Of a stretch of 64,000 bases of DNA, positions 34,030 through 42,639 are shown piece by piece; positions within the stretch are counted from its first letter, which is position 1; the number at the start of each line of letters is the position of its first letter. Source of the DNA: Actinospineispora acaciae DSM 45401 (GTDB taxonomy: Bacteria > Actinomycetota > Actinomycetes > Mycobacteriales > Pseudonocardiaceae); NCBI RefSeq assembly GCF_000620785.1, contig NZ_JIAI01000002.1, forward strand, positions 366,110 through 430,109, written 5' to 3'. A program made the position numbers and the translations under genes. Under the pieces are notes generated by a model. That model did not search any database. It saw nothing but the letters and a program-made list of their open reading frames with translations, and was not told the DNA's origin.

Positions 34030-34511
34030 GGCCCCGGGCCGCCGAGCTGACCGGCTCGGACAACTACTTCGAGGACTTCGCGGTGGGCGACAGCTTCCGG
34101 CACGCGCGCGGCAAGACGGTCACCGAGATGGACGGCGTGCTGATCACGAACCTGGTGATGAACACCGCCCAGGGCCACTTCAACGAGCACCTCATGGCCG
34201 AGGGGGAGTTCGGCCGGCGGATCGTCTTCGGCGGCGTCACCGCGTCCCTCGTCATCGGCCTGGCCTCCCAGGACACCGGCGAGAACGCGCTGGCCGAGCT
34301 GGGCATGACCGAGGTCCGCTTCCGCAAGCCCGTGTTCCACGGCGACACCCTCTACGCCACCACCGAGGTGCTCGCCACCTCCGACGCCGACCGTCCCGAT
34401 GCCGGCGTGGTGACCTTCGCCCACACCGGCCACAACCAGAACGACGAGGTCGTCTTCACCGCCCGCCGCACCGTCCTGCTCAAACGCGCCTCCCACTGGA
34501 CGAACCCGTGA
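34026..34511 (+). CDS. MaoC-like hot-dog dehydratase (second)
   Basis: The protein has 161 residues. NYFEDFAVGDSFRHARGKTV opens the MaoC domain, AQGHFNEHLMAEGEFGRRIV and GGVTASLVIGLASQDTGENA supply the active-site loop, and VRFRKPVFHGDTLYATTEVL the late strands. It is closer than its partner to bacterial mesaconyl-CoA/itaconyl-CoA hydratase halves. GTG 34026 overlaps the ACAD stop. Its own stop codon (34509-34511) lies inside the 46-bp palindrome and also overlaps the start of the next gene. Confidence 0.88.
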   Translation: MRPRAAELTGSDNYFEDFAVGDSFRHARGKTVTEMDGVLITNLVMNTAQGHFNEHLMAEGEFGRRIVFGGVTASLVIGLASQDTGENALAELGMTEVRFRKPVFHGDTLYATTEVLATSDADRPDAGVVTFAHTGHNQNDEVVFTARRTVLLKRASHWTNP

Positions 34512-34550
34512 GTGGCAAGGGGCGCCATAGCACCCCTAGCCACTCACGGG
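34505..34550. repeat. 46-bp palindromic repeat, copy 1
   Basis: CCCGTGAGTGGC (34505-34516) and GCCACTCACGGG (34539-34550) are perfect outer arms, with inner AGGGG/CCCCT and a central CCATAGC. Copy 2 at 45863-45908 has the same length and outer arms. The element provides the TGA of the upstream MaoC gene and the GTG and first 14 or so codons of the CoA transferase. Confidence 0.85.
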
Positions 34551-35755
34551 GTCCGCTGCACGGGCTCCGGGTTCTCGATCTGACCCGGGCGCTGGCCGGG
34601 CCGTTCGTCACGATGTTGCTGGCGGACCTGGGCGCGGACGTGGTGAAGATCGAGCCGCCGCAGGGCGACATCACCCGCCCGCAGGGGCCGTTCCACCCGG
34701 ACGACGGGCTGCGCGCGTACGGCGGCTACTTCGCCAGCGTGAACCGCAACAAGCGCGGCGTGATGCTGGATCTCAAGACGGACGGTGCCCGCGAGGTGGT
34801 GCGCGACCTGGCGCGATCCAGCGACGTGCTGGTGGAGAACTTCCGGGCCGGGGTGATGGACCAGCTCGGGTTGGGGTACGAGCGGTTGGCCGAGGACAAC
34901 CCGAGGCTGGTGTATGCGGCGGTGCGCGGCTTCGGCGACCCGAGGACCGGCGCGAGCCCGTACCTGCAGCGGCCCGCCTACGACGTGGTGGCCCAGGCCA
35001 TGGGCGGGCTGATGCAGATCACCGGCGAGCCGGACGGGCCGCCCACCAAGGTCGGGCCCGGGGTCGGGGACATCCTGCCGGCCGCGCTGTGCGCCGTCGG
35101 GATCCTCTCGGCGCTGCACCGGGCCGGCGCCACCGGCGTGGGCGACTTCGTCGACGTGGCCATGTACGACGCCGTGCTCGCCCTGTGCGAGCGGATGATC
35201 TACCAGCATTCCTACCTGGGCGACTCGCCCGGCCGGGAGGGCAACGAGCACCCGCTGTTCTGCCCGTTCGGCCTGTACCGGGCGTCCGACGGCTGGGTGG
35301 CCATCGCGGCGCCGGGCGAGCGGCACTGGCGGCTGCTGTGCGCGGCGGTGGGCCACCGCGACCTGGCCGACGACCCGAGGTTGGTCACCAACGCCGGCCG
35401 GGTGGCGCACCGCGAGCTGGTGCGCGAGGTGATCGAGGCCTGGACGTCGGCCCGGGGCGTGGCCGAGGTGGAGGCGGAGCTGGCCGCGAAGGTGCCGCTG
35501 GCGCCGGTGAACACCGTGGAGCGCATCTTCGCCGACCCGCACGTGCGGGCCAGGGAGATGCTCGTCGCCCTGGAGCAGCCCGGCGTGGCCGAGCCGCTGG
35601 CGGTGGCCGGGCGTCCGATCAAGTTCGGCACCGGGGCCGGGTCGCCGATGCGGCGGGCGCCGCTGCTCGGCGAGCACACCGACGCGGTGCTGGCCGAGCT
35701 GGGCTACCCGGACGACCGGGTGTCCGCGCTGCGCACCGCCGGCGCGGTCGGCTGA
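34508..35755 (+). CDS. Family III CoA transferase (CaiB/BaiF)
   Basis: The protein has 415 residues. GLRVLDLTRALAGPFVTMLL (about 19-38), ADVVKIEPPQGD and NKRGVMLDLKTDG mark the N-terminal lobe, and GDFVDVAMYDAVLAL (about 213-227) carries the catalytic Asp. It would activate a free dicarboxylate by CoA exchange, for instance itaconate or mesaconate with succinyl-CoA, feeding the hydratases. GTG 34508 overlaps the MaoC stop. The first 15 residues (MSGKGRHSTPSHSRG) are encoded by the palindromic repeat and are unlike family members, and no other start codon lies before the conserved block. Confidence 0.93.
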   Translation: MSGKGRHSTPSHSRGPLHGLRVLDLTRALAGPFVTMLLADLGADVVKIEPPQGDITRPQGPFHPDDGLRAYGGYFASVNRNKRGVMLDLKTDGAREVVRDLARSSDVLVENFRAGVMDQLGLGYERLAEDNPRLVYAAVRGFGDPRTGASPYLQRPAYDVVAQAMGGLMQITGEPDGPPTKVGPGVGDILPAALCAVGILSALHRAGATGVGDFVDVAMYDAVLALCERMIYQHSYLGDSPGREGNEHPLFCPFGLYRASDGWVAIAAPGERHWRLLCAAVGHRDLADDPRLVTNAGRVAHRELVREVIEAWTSARGVAEVEAELAAKVPLAPVNTVERIFADPHVRAREMLVALEQPGVAEPLAVAGRPIKFGTGAGSPMRRAPLLGEHTDAVLAELGYPDDRVSALRTAGAVG

Positions 35756-35777
35756 ACCCCCTGGAAGGAGAACGGGC

Positions 35778-36674
35778 GTGCGCCTGCGACGCAGTGAGCT
35801 GTCCACCCCGGGCAGCAGCGAGAAGATGCTGGCCAAGGCCGCCGGCAGCGATGCCGACCTGGTGTTCTGCGACCTGGAGGACTCGGTCGCGCCCACCGAG
35901 AAGGTCGCCGCCAGGGCCAAGGTGGTGCGCGCGCTGACCACCCTGGACTGGAAGCCGCCCACCCGCGCGGTGCGGATCAACGCCCTGGACAGCGCGTGGT
36001 CGCTGCGGGACGTGATCGACGTGGTGGAGGGCGCCAGGGAGGCCCTCGACCTGATCATCGTGCCCAAGGTGCTGGCCGCCAGGGACGTCTGGTGGCTGGA
36101 CCGGCTGCTCGGCCATCTGGAGGAGTCGCTGGGCATGACCAAGCGGATCGGCATCGAGGTGCTGATCGAGGAGGTCGAGGCGCTGATCAACGTCGAGGAG
36201 ATCGCCACCGCCAGCCCCCGGCTGGAGGCGGTGATCTTCGGCCCGGGGGACTACTCGGCCGCGCAGGGCGTGCACCCCGAGGTGGCCAGGGGCGCCGGTG
36301 ACTATCCCGGCGACGTCTGGCACTACGCCCGCAACAAGATCGTCGTCGCGGCCCGGGCGGCCCGGATCGACGCCGTGGACGGCCCGTTCGCCGCGTTCGG
36401 CGACCCGGACGGCTACCGCCGGCAGTGCGCGCTGTCCGGGTCCATCGGGTACGTGGGCAAGTGGGCGATCCACCCGTCGCAGATCGCGCTGGCCAACGAG
36501 GCGTACTCGCCCGGCGCCGAGGAGGTGGAGCGGGCGCGGCGGCTGGAGCGGGCCTACGCCGAGGCGGAGGAACAGGGCCTGGGTGCCGTCGCGGTGGACG
36601 GCGACATGATCGACGTGGCGTCCATCCGCATCCTGCGCAACACGATCGCCAAGGCTGATCTGATCGGGATGTAG
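35778..36674 (+). CDS. HpcH/HpaI-CitE family CoA-ester lyase
   Basis: The protein has 298 residues of the malyl-CoA/citramalyl-CoA lyase family. RSELSTPGSSEKMLAKA opens the barrel, DLVFCDLEDSVAP and IEVLIEEVEALINVEEIA carry the metal-binding acids, and VIFGPGDYSAAQGV the second metal site. The C-terminal CoA lid is present. It would split citramalyl-CoA to acetyl-CoA and pyruvate, or beta-methylmalyl-CoA to propionyl-CoA and glyoxylate. GTG 35778 follows AAGGAG. It is the final degradative step of the operon. Confidence 0.92.
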   Translation: MRLRRSELSTPGSSEKMLAKAAGSDADLVFCDLEDSVAPTEKVAARAKVVRALTTLDWKPPTRAVRINALDSAWSLRDVIDVVEGAREALDLIIVPKVLAARDVWWLDRLLGHLEESLGMTKRIGIEVLIEEVEALINVEEIATASPRLEAVIFGPGDYSAAQGVHPEVARGAGDYPGDVWHYARNKIVVAARAARIDAVDGPFAAFGDPDGYRRQCALSGSIGYVGKWAIHPSQIALANEAYSPGAEEVERARRLERAYAEAEEQGLGAVAVDGDMIDVASIRILRNTIAKADLIGM

Positions 36675-36700
36675 GTCGGACACAACAAAAGGAGGAGCCC

Positions 36701-38068
36701 GTGACAGAGCGGTCGGTGGCTTCGGAGTTGGACATCTCGGCACGGCTGGACAGGATTCCGGTGGCCACCCGGTCACACCGGGTGTGGGCGGCGCTGCTGT
36801 GCGCGGTGTTCCTGTTCGAGCTGGCCGACCTGAACACGTTCGCCTACGTCGCGCCGGCGCTGCGCGAGCACTGGGGCGCGACGGTGGGCGACATCGGCCT
36901 GGTCACCTCGGCGGCGTTCCTCGGCATGTTCGTCGGCGCGCTGATCGGCGGCCGGATCGCCGACAACTACGGCCGGCGCTGGGCGCTGATCGGCTCCGCG
37001 TTCGCGTACTCGCTGTTCTCGCTGCTCAGCGCGCTGTCGCCGAACATGGCGGTGCTCGGCGTGCTGCGCGTGCTGACCGGGGTCGGGCTGGAGGCGCTGA
37101 CCGTGGTCGGGCTGATCTACATCGCGGAGATGTTCCCGGCCAGGATCCGGGGCCGGCACCAGTCGCTGATCCTGGGCATCGGGCTGATCGGCATCCCGAT
37201 GATGTCCTGGTTCGCCCGGCTGGTGGTGCCGGCCGGGCCGCAGTCGTGGCGCTGGGTGTTCGTGCTCGGCGGCGCCGGCATCCTGGCCGCGTTCGCGATG
37301 ATCCGGACGCTGCCGGAGTCGGTGCGCTGGCTGGAGGAGCGCGGGCGGCGCGCGCGGGCCGAGGAGCTGGTGGCCGGGCTGGAACGCGAGGCCAGGGAAC
37401 GGACCGGCGCGGAGCTGCCGCCGGTGGGCCCGGCGCCGAGGCCGGAGCAGCCGGGGCGGCTGGGCGAGCTGTTCTTCGGCAGGTACCGGTCGCGCACGCT
37501 GGTGCTCTCGGCGGCCTGGGTGTTCGGCATCCTGGGCTTCTACGGCTTCAACGCCTGGGTGCCGACGCTGCTGGCCGAGCGGGGCTACGACGTCAAGCAG
37601 AGCCTGACCTACGCCGCGATCCTGTCCATCGGCGCGGTGCCGGGTGCGCTGCTGGCCTGGCCGGTGATCGACAGGTGGGAGCGCAAGTACGCCATGCTCG
37701 GCATCGACGTGGCGCTCGGCGCGCTGGTGCTGGTCTACGGGTTCGTGGCCAACCTGCCGGTCATTCTGGCGAGCGGGCTGCTGGTCACGCTGCTGCTGCA
37801 GATGCACACCGCGTTCATCTACACCTACACCCCCGAGGTGTTCCCGACCCGGCTGCGCGGCGTGGGTACCGGGTTCACCAACGGGCTGGGCCGGCTGGCC
37901 GGCACCGGCGGCGGGGCGCTGGTCGCCGTGCTGTTCCAGAACTGGGGGTACGGGTCGGTGTTCGTGTACGTGGCGGCGTGCATGCTCGCCGTCGGCGTGC
38001 TGGTGGCCGTGTTCGGGGTCCGCACCACCGGCCGCCCGCTCGCCTCCATCACCGCCGACGCCGGGTAG
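36701..38068 (+). CDS. MFS transporter, metabolite:H+ symporter type
   Basis: This 455-residue protein has twelve helices. IGGRIADNYGRRWALIGSAF is the loop 2-3 signature, LIYIAEMFPARIRGRHQSLI the helix-5/6 motif, and YTPEVFPTRLRGVGTGFTNG the symmetric motif. This pattern is typical of importers of organic acids and sugars, not drug exporters. GTG 36701 has a perfect AGGAGG. It lies 26 nt after the lyase gene and is most likely the uptake system for the substrate of the operon. Confidence 0.9.
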   Translation: MTERSVASELDISARLDRIPVATRSHRVWAALLCAVFLFELADLNTFAYVAPALREHWGATVGDIGLVTSAAFLGMFVGALIGGRIADNYGRRWALIGSAFAYSLFSLLSALSPNMAVLGVLRVLTGVGLEALTVVGLIYIAEMFPARIRGRHQSLILGIGLIGIPMMSWFARLVVPAGPQSWRWVFVLGGAGILAAFAMIRTLPESVRWLEERGRRARAEELVAGLEREARERTGAELPPVGPAPRPEQPGRLGELFFGRYRSRTLVLSAAWVFGILGFYGFNAWVPTLLAERGYDVKQSLTYAAILSIGAVPGALLAWPVIDRWERKYAMLGIDVALGALVLVYGFVANLPVILASGLLVTLLLQMHTAFIYTYTPEVFPTRLRGVGTGFTNGLGRLAGTGGGALVAVLFQNWGYGSVFVYVAACMLAVGVLVAVFGVRTTGRPLASITADAG

Positions 38069-38167
38069 CTGCCCCGATCGGGTGACATGCGGCCGGGCCG
38101 TGTCAGAGTGGCCGGGAGCGCCTCGACCCAGGGGCGGCGAGCGTCGTCCCCCGAGAGGAGCACCCCG

Positions 38168-39316
38168 ATGGCCGGCCTGGAAGACCTACTGCGGGTCTAC
38201 GTCGACGACGGATCGTTCCCGGGGGCGGTGGCGGTTGTTGCCTCGGCGGCCGGGGTCGAGTGGGCGGCGGTCGGGTTCGCGGACGCCGATCACACCGCCC
38301 CGATGGCCCGTGACTCGATCTTCCGTATCGCCTCGATCACCAAGCCGATCACCGCGGCGGCGGTGTTGATGCTGGTGGACGACGGCCGGATCGGGCTGGA
38401 CGAGCCGATCGGTGGCTGGCTGCCCGAGCTGGCCGAGCCGGTGGTGGCGCGCACCCCGGCCGGCCCGGCCGGCGACGTGGTCCCGGCGGAGCGCCCGATC
38501 ACCGTGTTCGACCTGCTGACCAACCAGGCCGGGTGGGGCTTCCCCTCCGACTTCTCGCTGCCGGCAGCCCAACCGCTGTTCGCCGTGCAGAAGGACGGCC
38601 GCGAGGTGGCCGGCTTCCCGCCGCCGGACGAGTGGATCGCCCAGCTGTCCCGGGTGCCGCTGCTCTACCAGCCGGGGCAGTCCTGGCTGTACGACACCTG
38701 CTCGACCGTGCAGGGCGTGCTGGTCGAGCGGGTGACCGGCCGCTCGCTGCCCGATGTGCTGGCCGAGCGGGTGTTCGCGCCGCTGGGCATGACCGACACC
38801 GCGTTCGCCGTGCCCGCCGGCAAGCTCGGCCGGTTCACCAGCCTGTACAAGACCCAACCCGCCGGCGAGCTGAAGCTGATGGACACCCCGGACGGGCAGT
38901 GGAGCACCATGCCGGCGTTCCCGATGGGGTCCGGCGGGCTGGCCGGGACCGCCGGTGACTGGCTTGCGTTCGCCCGGATGCTGCTCGCCGGCGGCGTCAC
39001 CGACGAAGGCCGGCGGTTGCTCTCCGCCGACGCGGTGCGGCTGATGACCACCGACCACACCACCGCGGCGCACCGGAAGATCGGCGAGCTGTTCCTGGAG
39101 GGACAGGGCTGGGGGATGGGCGGCACCGTCGACATCGCCGCCACCGAGCCCTGGAACGTGCCGGGGCGCTACGGCTGGGTCGGCGGCACCGGCACCAGCG
39201 CGCACGTCATCCCGGCCACCGGCGCGGTCGGCATCCTGCTCACCCAGGCCGGCTCGGACAGCCCGGTGCCGGCGCGGTGGATGCGGGACTTCTGGCGGTA
39301 CACCGCCGGCGTCTGA
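38168..39316 (+). CDS. Serine hydrolase, class C beta-lactamase family
   Basis: The protein has 382 residues. SITK (IFRIASITKPITAAAV, about 51-66) is the SxxK catalytic motif of the penicillin-binding/beta-lactamase fold. SWLYDTCSTVQGVLVERVTG holds the second-motif Tyr, and the late GWVGGTGTSAHV replaces KTG. No signal peptide is visible, so it is probably cytoplasmic and acts as an esterase or peptidase. ATG 38168 follows GAGAGGAG. It is transcribed after the C5 operon with a 99-nt gap and may be separate from it. Confidence 0.88.
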   Translation: MAGLEDLLRVYVDDGSFPGAVAVVASAAGVEWAAVGFADADHTAPMARDSIFRIASITKPITAAAVLMLVDDGRIGLDEPIGGWLPELAEPVVARTPAGPAGDVVPAERPITVFDLLTNQAGWGFPSDFSLPAAQPLFAVQKDGREVAGFPPPDEWIAQLSRVPLLYQPGQSWLYDTCSTVQGVLVERVTGRSLPDVLAERVFAPLGMTDTAFAVPAGKLGRFTSLYKTQPAGELKLMDTPDGQWSTMPAFPMGSGGLAGTAGDWLAFARMLLAGGVTDEGRRLLSADAVRLMTTDHTTAAHRKIGELFLEGQGWGMGGTVDIAATEPWNVPGRYGWVGGTGTSAHVIPATGAVGILLTQAGSDSPVPARWMRDFWRYTAGV

Positions 39317-39352
39317 CCGCGCGCCGGCGCGTGCTGGGGCAGGATCTTCGGT

Positions 39353-40207
39353 GTGGCTGACGGACCCGTTCACACGCTGATCCAGATCACCGACGTGCAC
39401 ATCTGCCGCGCCGCCGACGCCGGGCAGGAGCCCGTGGACACGCACGCGGTGCTCGACCGCGCGCTGCGCGCCGTCCAGGAGGTGGCGCCGACGCCGTCGG
39501 CCGTGCTGCTGACCGGCGACCTCACCGAGCACGGCGCGCCCGAGGAGTACCGGCGGCTGCGGGCGCTGGTCGAGCCGGCGCTGGCGCGGCTGGGCACGCG
39601 CGCGGTGTACCTCGCCGGCAACCACGACGAGCGGGCCGCGCTGCGCGAGCACCTGCTCGGTGGGGAGGGCGGCGGCGAGCCACTGGACCGGGTGGAGCGG
39701 TTCGGCGACCTGCGGGTGATCGCGCTGGACAGCACGGTGCCCGGGCGGGCGTACGGCGAGCTGGGGGCGGACCAGCTGGAGTGGCTGCGCGCCGAGCTGG
39801 CCACCCCGGCGCCGGCCGGCACGGTGCTGGCGCTGCACCACCCGCCGCTGCCCTCGCCGGTGCCGCTGGCCACCTCGATCGAGCTGAGCAACCGGGCGGC
39901 GCTGGCGGACGCGATCGCCGGCACGGACGTGCGGGTGGTGCTCGCCGGGCACACCCACGTGGTCAGCGCGGGCGTGCTGGCCGGGGTGCCGGTCTGGACC
40001 GGCGGGTCGATCGCGCCCATGCTGGACTCCCTGGTCACCGACGGGGCGCTGCGCGGTCTGGCCGTCCCGAGCGTGAACCGGATCGACCTGTTCGCCGACG
40101 CGGTGCTCGTCACCAACCTCCCGGTCGCCGCCGAGGTGGTGCTCGAGCTGCCCGCCGACGCCATGCGCGCCAAGATCGCCGACCTGCGCGCCCAGCTCCC
40201 GGCCTGA
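39353..40207 (+). CDS. Calcineurin-like metallophosphoesterase (cyclic nucleotide phosphodiesterase type)
   Basis: The protein has 284 residues. QITDVHI, LLTGDLTEHG, LAGNHDERAALR, ALHHPPLP and LAGHTHVVSAG give the five metal-binding blocks (DxH, GDx, GNHD, H, GHTH) in order, as in CpdA/Rv0805-type enzymes that hydrolyse cyclic nucleotides or phosphodiesters. It is cytoplasmic. GTG 39353 starts it 37 nt after the serine hydrolase gene, so the two may be co-transcribed. The true substrate cannot be told. Confidence 0.9.
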   Translation: MADGPVHTLIQITDVHICRAADAGQEPVDTHAVLDRALRAVQEVAPTPSAVLLTGDLTEHGAPEEYRRLRALVEPALARLGTRAVYLAGNHDERAALREHLLGGEGGGEPLDRVERFGDLRVIALDSTVPGRAYGELGADQLEWLRAELATPAPAGTVLALHHPPLPSPVPLATSIELSNRAALADAIAGTDVRVVLAGHTHVVSAGVLAGVPVWTGGSIAPMLDSLVTDGALRGLAVPSVNRIDLFADAVLVTNLPVAAEVVLELPADAMRAKIADLRAQLPA

Positions 40208-40228
40208 AGCGGGTCAGGTCGCCGCGGG

Positions 40229-40963
40229 TCAGGTGGCGGGGTCGTCGCGCAGCAGCGCCACGTCGGACACGGCCGCGATGTGCTCGCCCATCGCCTTGGC
40301 CGCCCGCGCCGGGTCGCCGTCTCGGATCGCGTCGGCCACCAGGCGGTGCGCGGCCAGCGAGGTGGACGGGCGGCCCGGCTGGGACAGCGACTCGATGCGG
40401 CTCTCCCGGATCAGCTCGGCGATCTCGGTCATCAGGTCCGCCAGCAGCGAGGAGTGCGCCGAGGCGGTGACCGCGGCGTGGAACAGCTCGTCCCCGGTGA
40501 CGCCGCGCCCGCCCTCGGCCACGTCACGCTCCATCACGGCCAGCGCGTCGTCGATCGCGGCCAGGTCCTCGGCGGTGCGGCGCACGGCGGCCAGCGCGGC
40601 CAGCTTGACCTCCATCGCCTCGCGCGCCTCCACCACGTCGCGCAGCCGCGCCCGTTTGGCCCGCAGCGCGCGCAGCACCTGCCGGCCGGGCGGGATGTCG
40701 AGCAGGACCGCGCCGTCGCCGTGCCGGACGTCGACCACGCCGAGCACCTCCAGCGCCACCAGCGCCTGGGTCACCGACGCCCGGCTCACCGCCAGCCGGG
40801 CGGCCAGCTCGCGCTCGGGCGGGAGGCGGTCGCCGACCGCGAGCCCCTCGGCGGCCACGTGGTCCAGCAGCCGCTCCACGAGCTGCTCGTAGAGGCGGGG
40901 GCGGGCGACCGGGCGCAGCGCACCGGAGCGCTCCGCGCGGTGCGCTCTGGTGTCGCGGGTCAC
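40229..40963 (-). CDS. GntR/FadR family regulator (FCD domain)
   Basis: The protein has 244 residues. The winged HTH (about 22-88) contains DRLPPERELAARLAVSRASV and ALEVLGVVDVRHGDGAVL. The FCD domain (about 100-225) contains DELFHAAVTASAHSSLLADL. GTG 40963 starts it. It is divergent from the fused acetyl-CoA carboxyltransferase gene, with 86 nt between and an imperfect inverted repeat in the gap, so it probably controls malonyl-CoA supply in response to a carboxylate ligand. Confidence 0.9.
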   Translation of the reverse strand: MTRDTRAHRAERSGALRPVARPRLYEQLVERLLDHVAAEGLAVGDRLPPERELAARLAVSRASVTQALVALEVLGVVDVRHGDGAVLLDIPPGRQVLRALRAKRARLRDVVEAREAMEVKLAALAAVRRTAEDLAAIDDALAVMERDVAEGGRGVTGDELFHAAVTASAHSSLLADLMTEIAELIRESRIESLSQPGRPSTSLAAHRLVADAIRDGDPARAAKAMGEHIAAVSDVALLRDDPAT

Positions 40964-41011
40964 GAACTCTTACCTCCCGGGCTTGCGGCGGCCCATAGTC
41001 TAAGTGTCCGA

Positions 41012-41032
41012 GTGGCTAGTCCTCTAGGCCAC
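41012..41032. promoter_or_regulatory. Imperfect inverted repeat, candidate FadR-type operator
   Basis: GTGGCTAG (41012-41019) and CTAGGCCAC (41024-41032) are inverted arms with one extra base. The site lies 18 nt before the carboxyltransferase gene. Nearby AGTGTCCGAGTGG adds partial half-sites. It is the only clear symmetry between the GntR gene and its divergent neighbour. Confidence 0.45.
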
Positions 41033-41049
41033 CACGAGTGAGGAGCCGT

Positions 41050-42600
41050 ATGTCAGAGCGCAAAGCCGGTTCCTCGGTGGGCTCGCACGAGCTGCTCGGG
41101 CTCGTGTTCGGGGACGGCTCGTTCCGGTGCTGGGACGAGGAGGCCGGCCCGCTGCCCGCGTTCGCCGACACCGAGCGGTACCGCGCCGAGCTCGCCGCCG
41201 CCCGGGCTCGCGCCGGTGTCGACGAGGCAGTGGTCACCGGCGAGGGCCGCATCGGCGGCCGGCGGGTCGCGGTGGCCTGTGGCGAGTTCGCGTTCCTGGC
41301 CGGATCGATCGGGGTGGCCTCGGCGCGGCGGCTGGTCGCCGCGATCGAACGGGCCACGCGGGAGCGGCTGCCGATGCTCGCGGTCACCGCGTCGGGCGGC
41401 ACCCGGATGCAGGAGGGCGCGCCGGCGTTCCTGCGGATGGCCGGGATCGCCGCGGCCGTCGCCGAGCACAAGCGCGCCGGCCTGCCCTACCTGGTCTACC
41501 TGCGGCACCCGACCACCGGCGGCGTGCTCGCGTCCTGGGGCTCGCTCGGCCACGTCACGCTGGCCGAGCCGGGGGCGCTGATCGGGTTCCTCGGCCCGAA
41601 GGTCTACCTGGCGCTGCACGGCCGGCCATTCCCGGACGGGGTACAGACCGCCGAGAACCTGCACGCGCACGGCCTTGTCGACGCGGTGCTGCCGCCCGAA
41701 CAACTGGCCGGGACGGTCGGCCGGATCCTGGACCTGCTCGACCCCTCGGCGCCGGCAAAGGCGGAGGCGGACGCGGCGCGCCCGGGAGCCGAGGGCCGGG
41801 ACGGCACCTCCGATGGCGTGACCGCCTGGACGTCGATCACCCGGTCCAGGGACGAGCGGCGGCCCGGGGTGTGGGAGCTGCTGGGCGCCGAGGGCGTCGA
41901 CGCGCTGCCGCTGGCCGGTGCGACGGGGCCGGGGGACGGTCACGGCCTGCTGCTGGCGGTGGCGCGCATCGGCGGCACCCACTGCGTGCTGGTCGGCCAG
42001 GACCGCCGCGCGCAGGCCACGCGCCCGCTCGGCCCGGACGCGTTGCGGCTGGCCCGGCGGGGGATGCAACTAGCGGCCGAGCTCGGGCTGCCGCTGGTGA
42101 CGGTGATCGACACGCCGGGCGCCGCGCTGTCGGTGCCGGCCGAGGAGGGCGGCCTGGCCGGCGAGATCGCGCACTGCCTCGCCGAGCTGGTGACGCTGCC
42201 GGTCCCGACCGTGTCGGTGCTGCTCGGCCAGGGTGCCGGCGGGGCGGCGCTGGCGCTGTTGCCCGCCGACCGGGTGATCGCCGCCCGGCACGGCTGGCTC
42301 GCGCCGCTGCCGCCGGAGGGAGCCAGCGCGATCGTGCACCACCGCCCGGACCGCGCCGCCGAGGTGGCCGCCGCCCAGCGGGTGACCAGCGCGGACCTGC
42401 TGCGCGACGGGGCGGTGGACACGCTGGTGGACGAACACCCGGACGCCGCCGAAGAGCCCGCCGCGTTCGTCCGCCGGCTCGCGACCGAGGTGGCCACCGC
42501 AGTCCGCGACCTGGCCACCTCCGCCGCCGAGCACAGGCTCGCCGCGCGCCGGCGGCGCTACCGCGATTACCCCGGTAAAACGCCGCGAACACCCTTCTGA
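41050..42600 (+). CDS. Acetyl-CoA carboxylase carboxyltransferase, beta and alpha subunits fused
   Basis: The protein has 516 residues. The first half (about 1-245) is the AccD-like beta domain with AVTASGGTRMQEGAPAFLRM and HPTTGGVLASWGSLGHV, but without the N-terminal zinc ribbon of bacterial AccD. The second half (about 265-516) is the AccA-like alpha domain with GLPLVTVIDTPGAALSVPAE and PPEGASAIVHH. It transfers carboxyl from carboxybiotin to acetyl-CoA or a related acyl-CoA. No biotin carboxylase is adjacent. It is upstream of rppA, which consumes five malonyl-CoA, so a supply role is plausible. ATG 41050 follows GAGGAG. Confidence 0.88.
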   Translation: MSERKAGSSVGSHELLGLVFGDGSFRCWDEEAGPLPAFADTERYRAELAAARARAGVDEAVVTGEGRIGGRRVAVACGEFAFLAGSIGVASARRLVAAIERATRERLPMLAVTASGGTRMQEGAPAFLRMAGIAAAVAEHKRAGLPYLVYLRHPTTGGVLASWGSLGHVTLAEPGALIGFLGPKVYLALHGRPFPDGVQTAENLHAHGLVDAVLPPEQLAGTVGRILDLLDPSAPAKAEADAARPGAEGRDGTSDGVTAWTSITRSRDERRPGVWELLGAEGVDALPLAGATGPGDGHGLLLAVARIGGTHCVLVGQDRRAQATRPLGPDALRLARRGMQLAAELGLPLVTVIDTPGAALSVPAEEGGLAGEIAHCLAELVTLPVPTVSVLLGQGAGGAALALLPADRVIAARHGWLAPLPPEGASAIVHHRPDRAAEVAAAQRVTSADLLRDGAVDTLVDEHPDAAEEPAAFVRRLATEVATAVRDLATSAAEHRLAARRRRYRDYPGKTPRTPF

Positions 42601-42626
42601 TTGCTTTCAGTGACAGGAATTGCGCC

Positions 42627-42639
42627 GTAGCAATGCTAC
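42627..42639. promoter_or_regulatory. 13-bp inverted repeat in the accDA-rppA gap
   Basis: GTAGCA-A-TGCTAC is a perfect 6-1-6 inverted repeat, 27 nt after the carboxyltransferase stop, in a 263-nt stretch (42601-42863) with visibly lower GC. The stretch contains no convincing gene and probably holds the rppA promoter and leader. The repeat may be an operator or a weak terminator. Confidence 0.35.
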
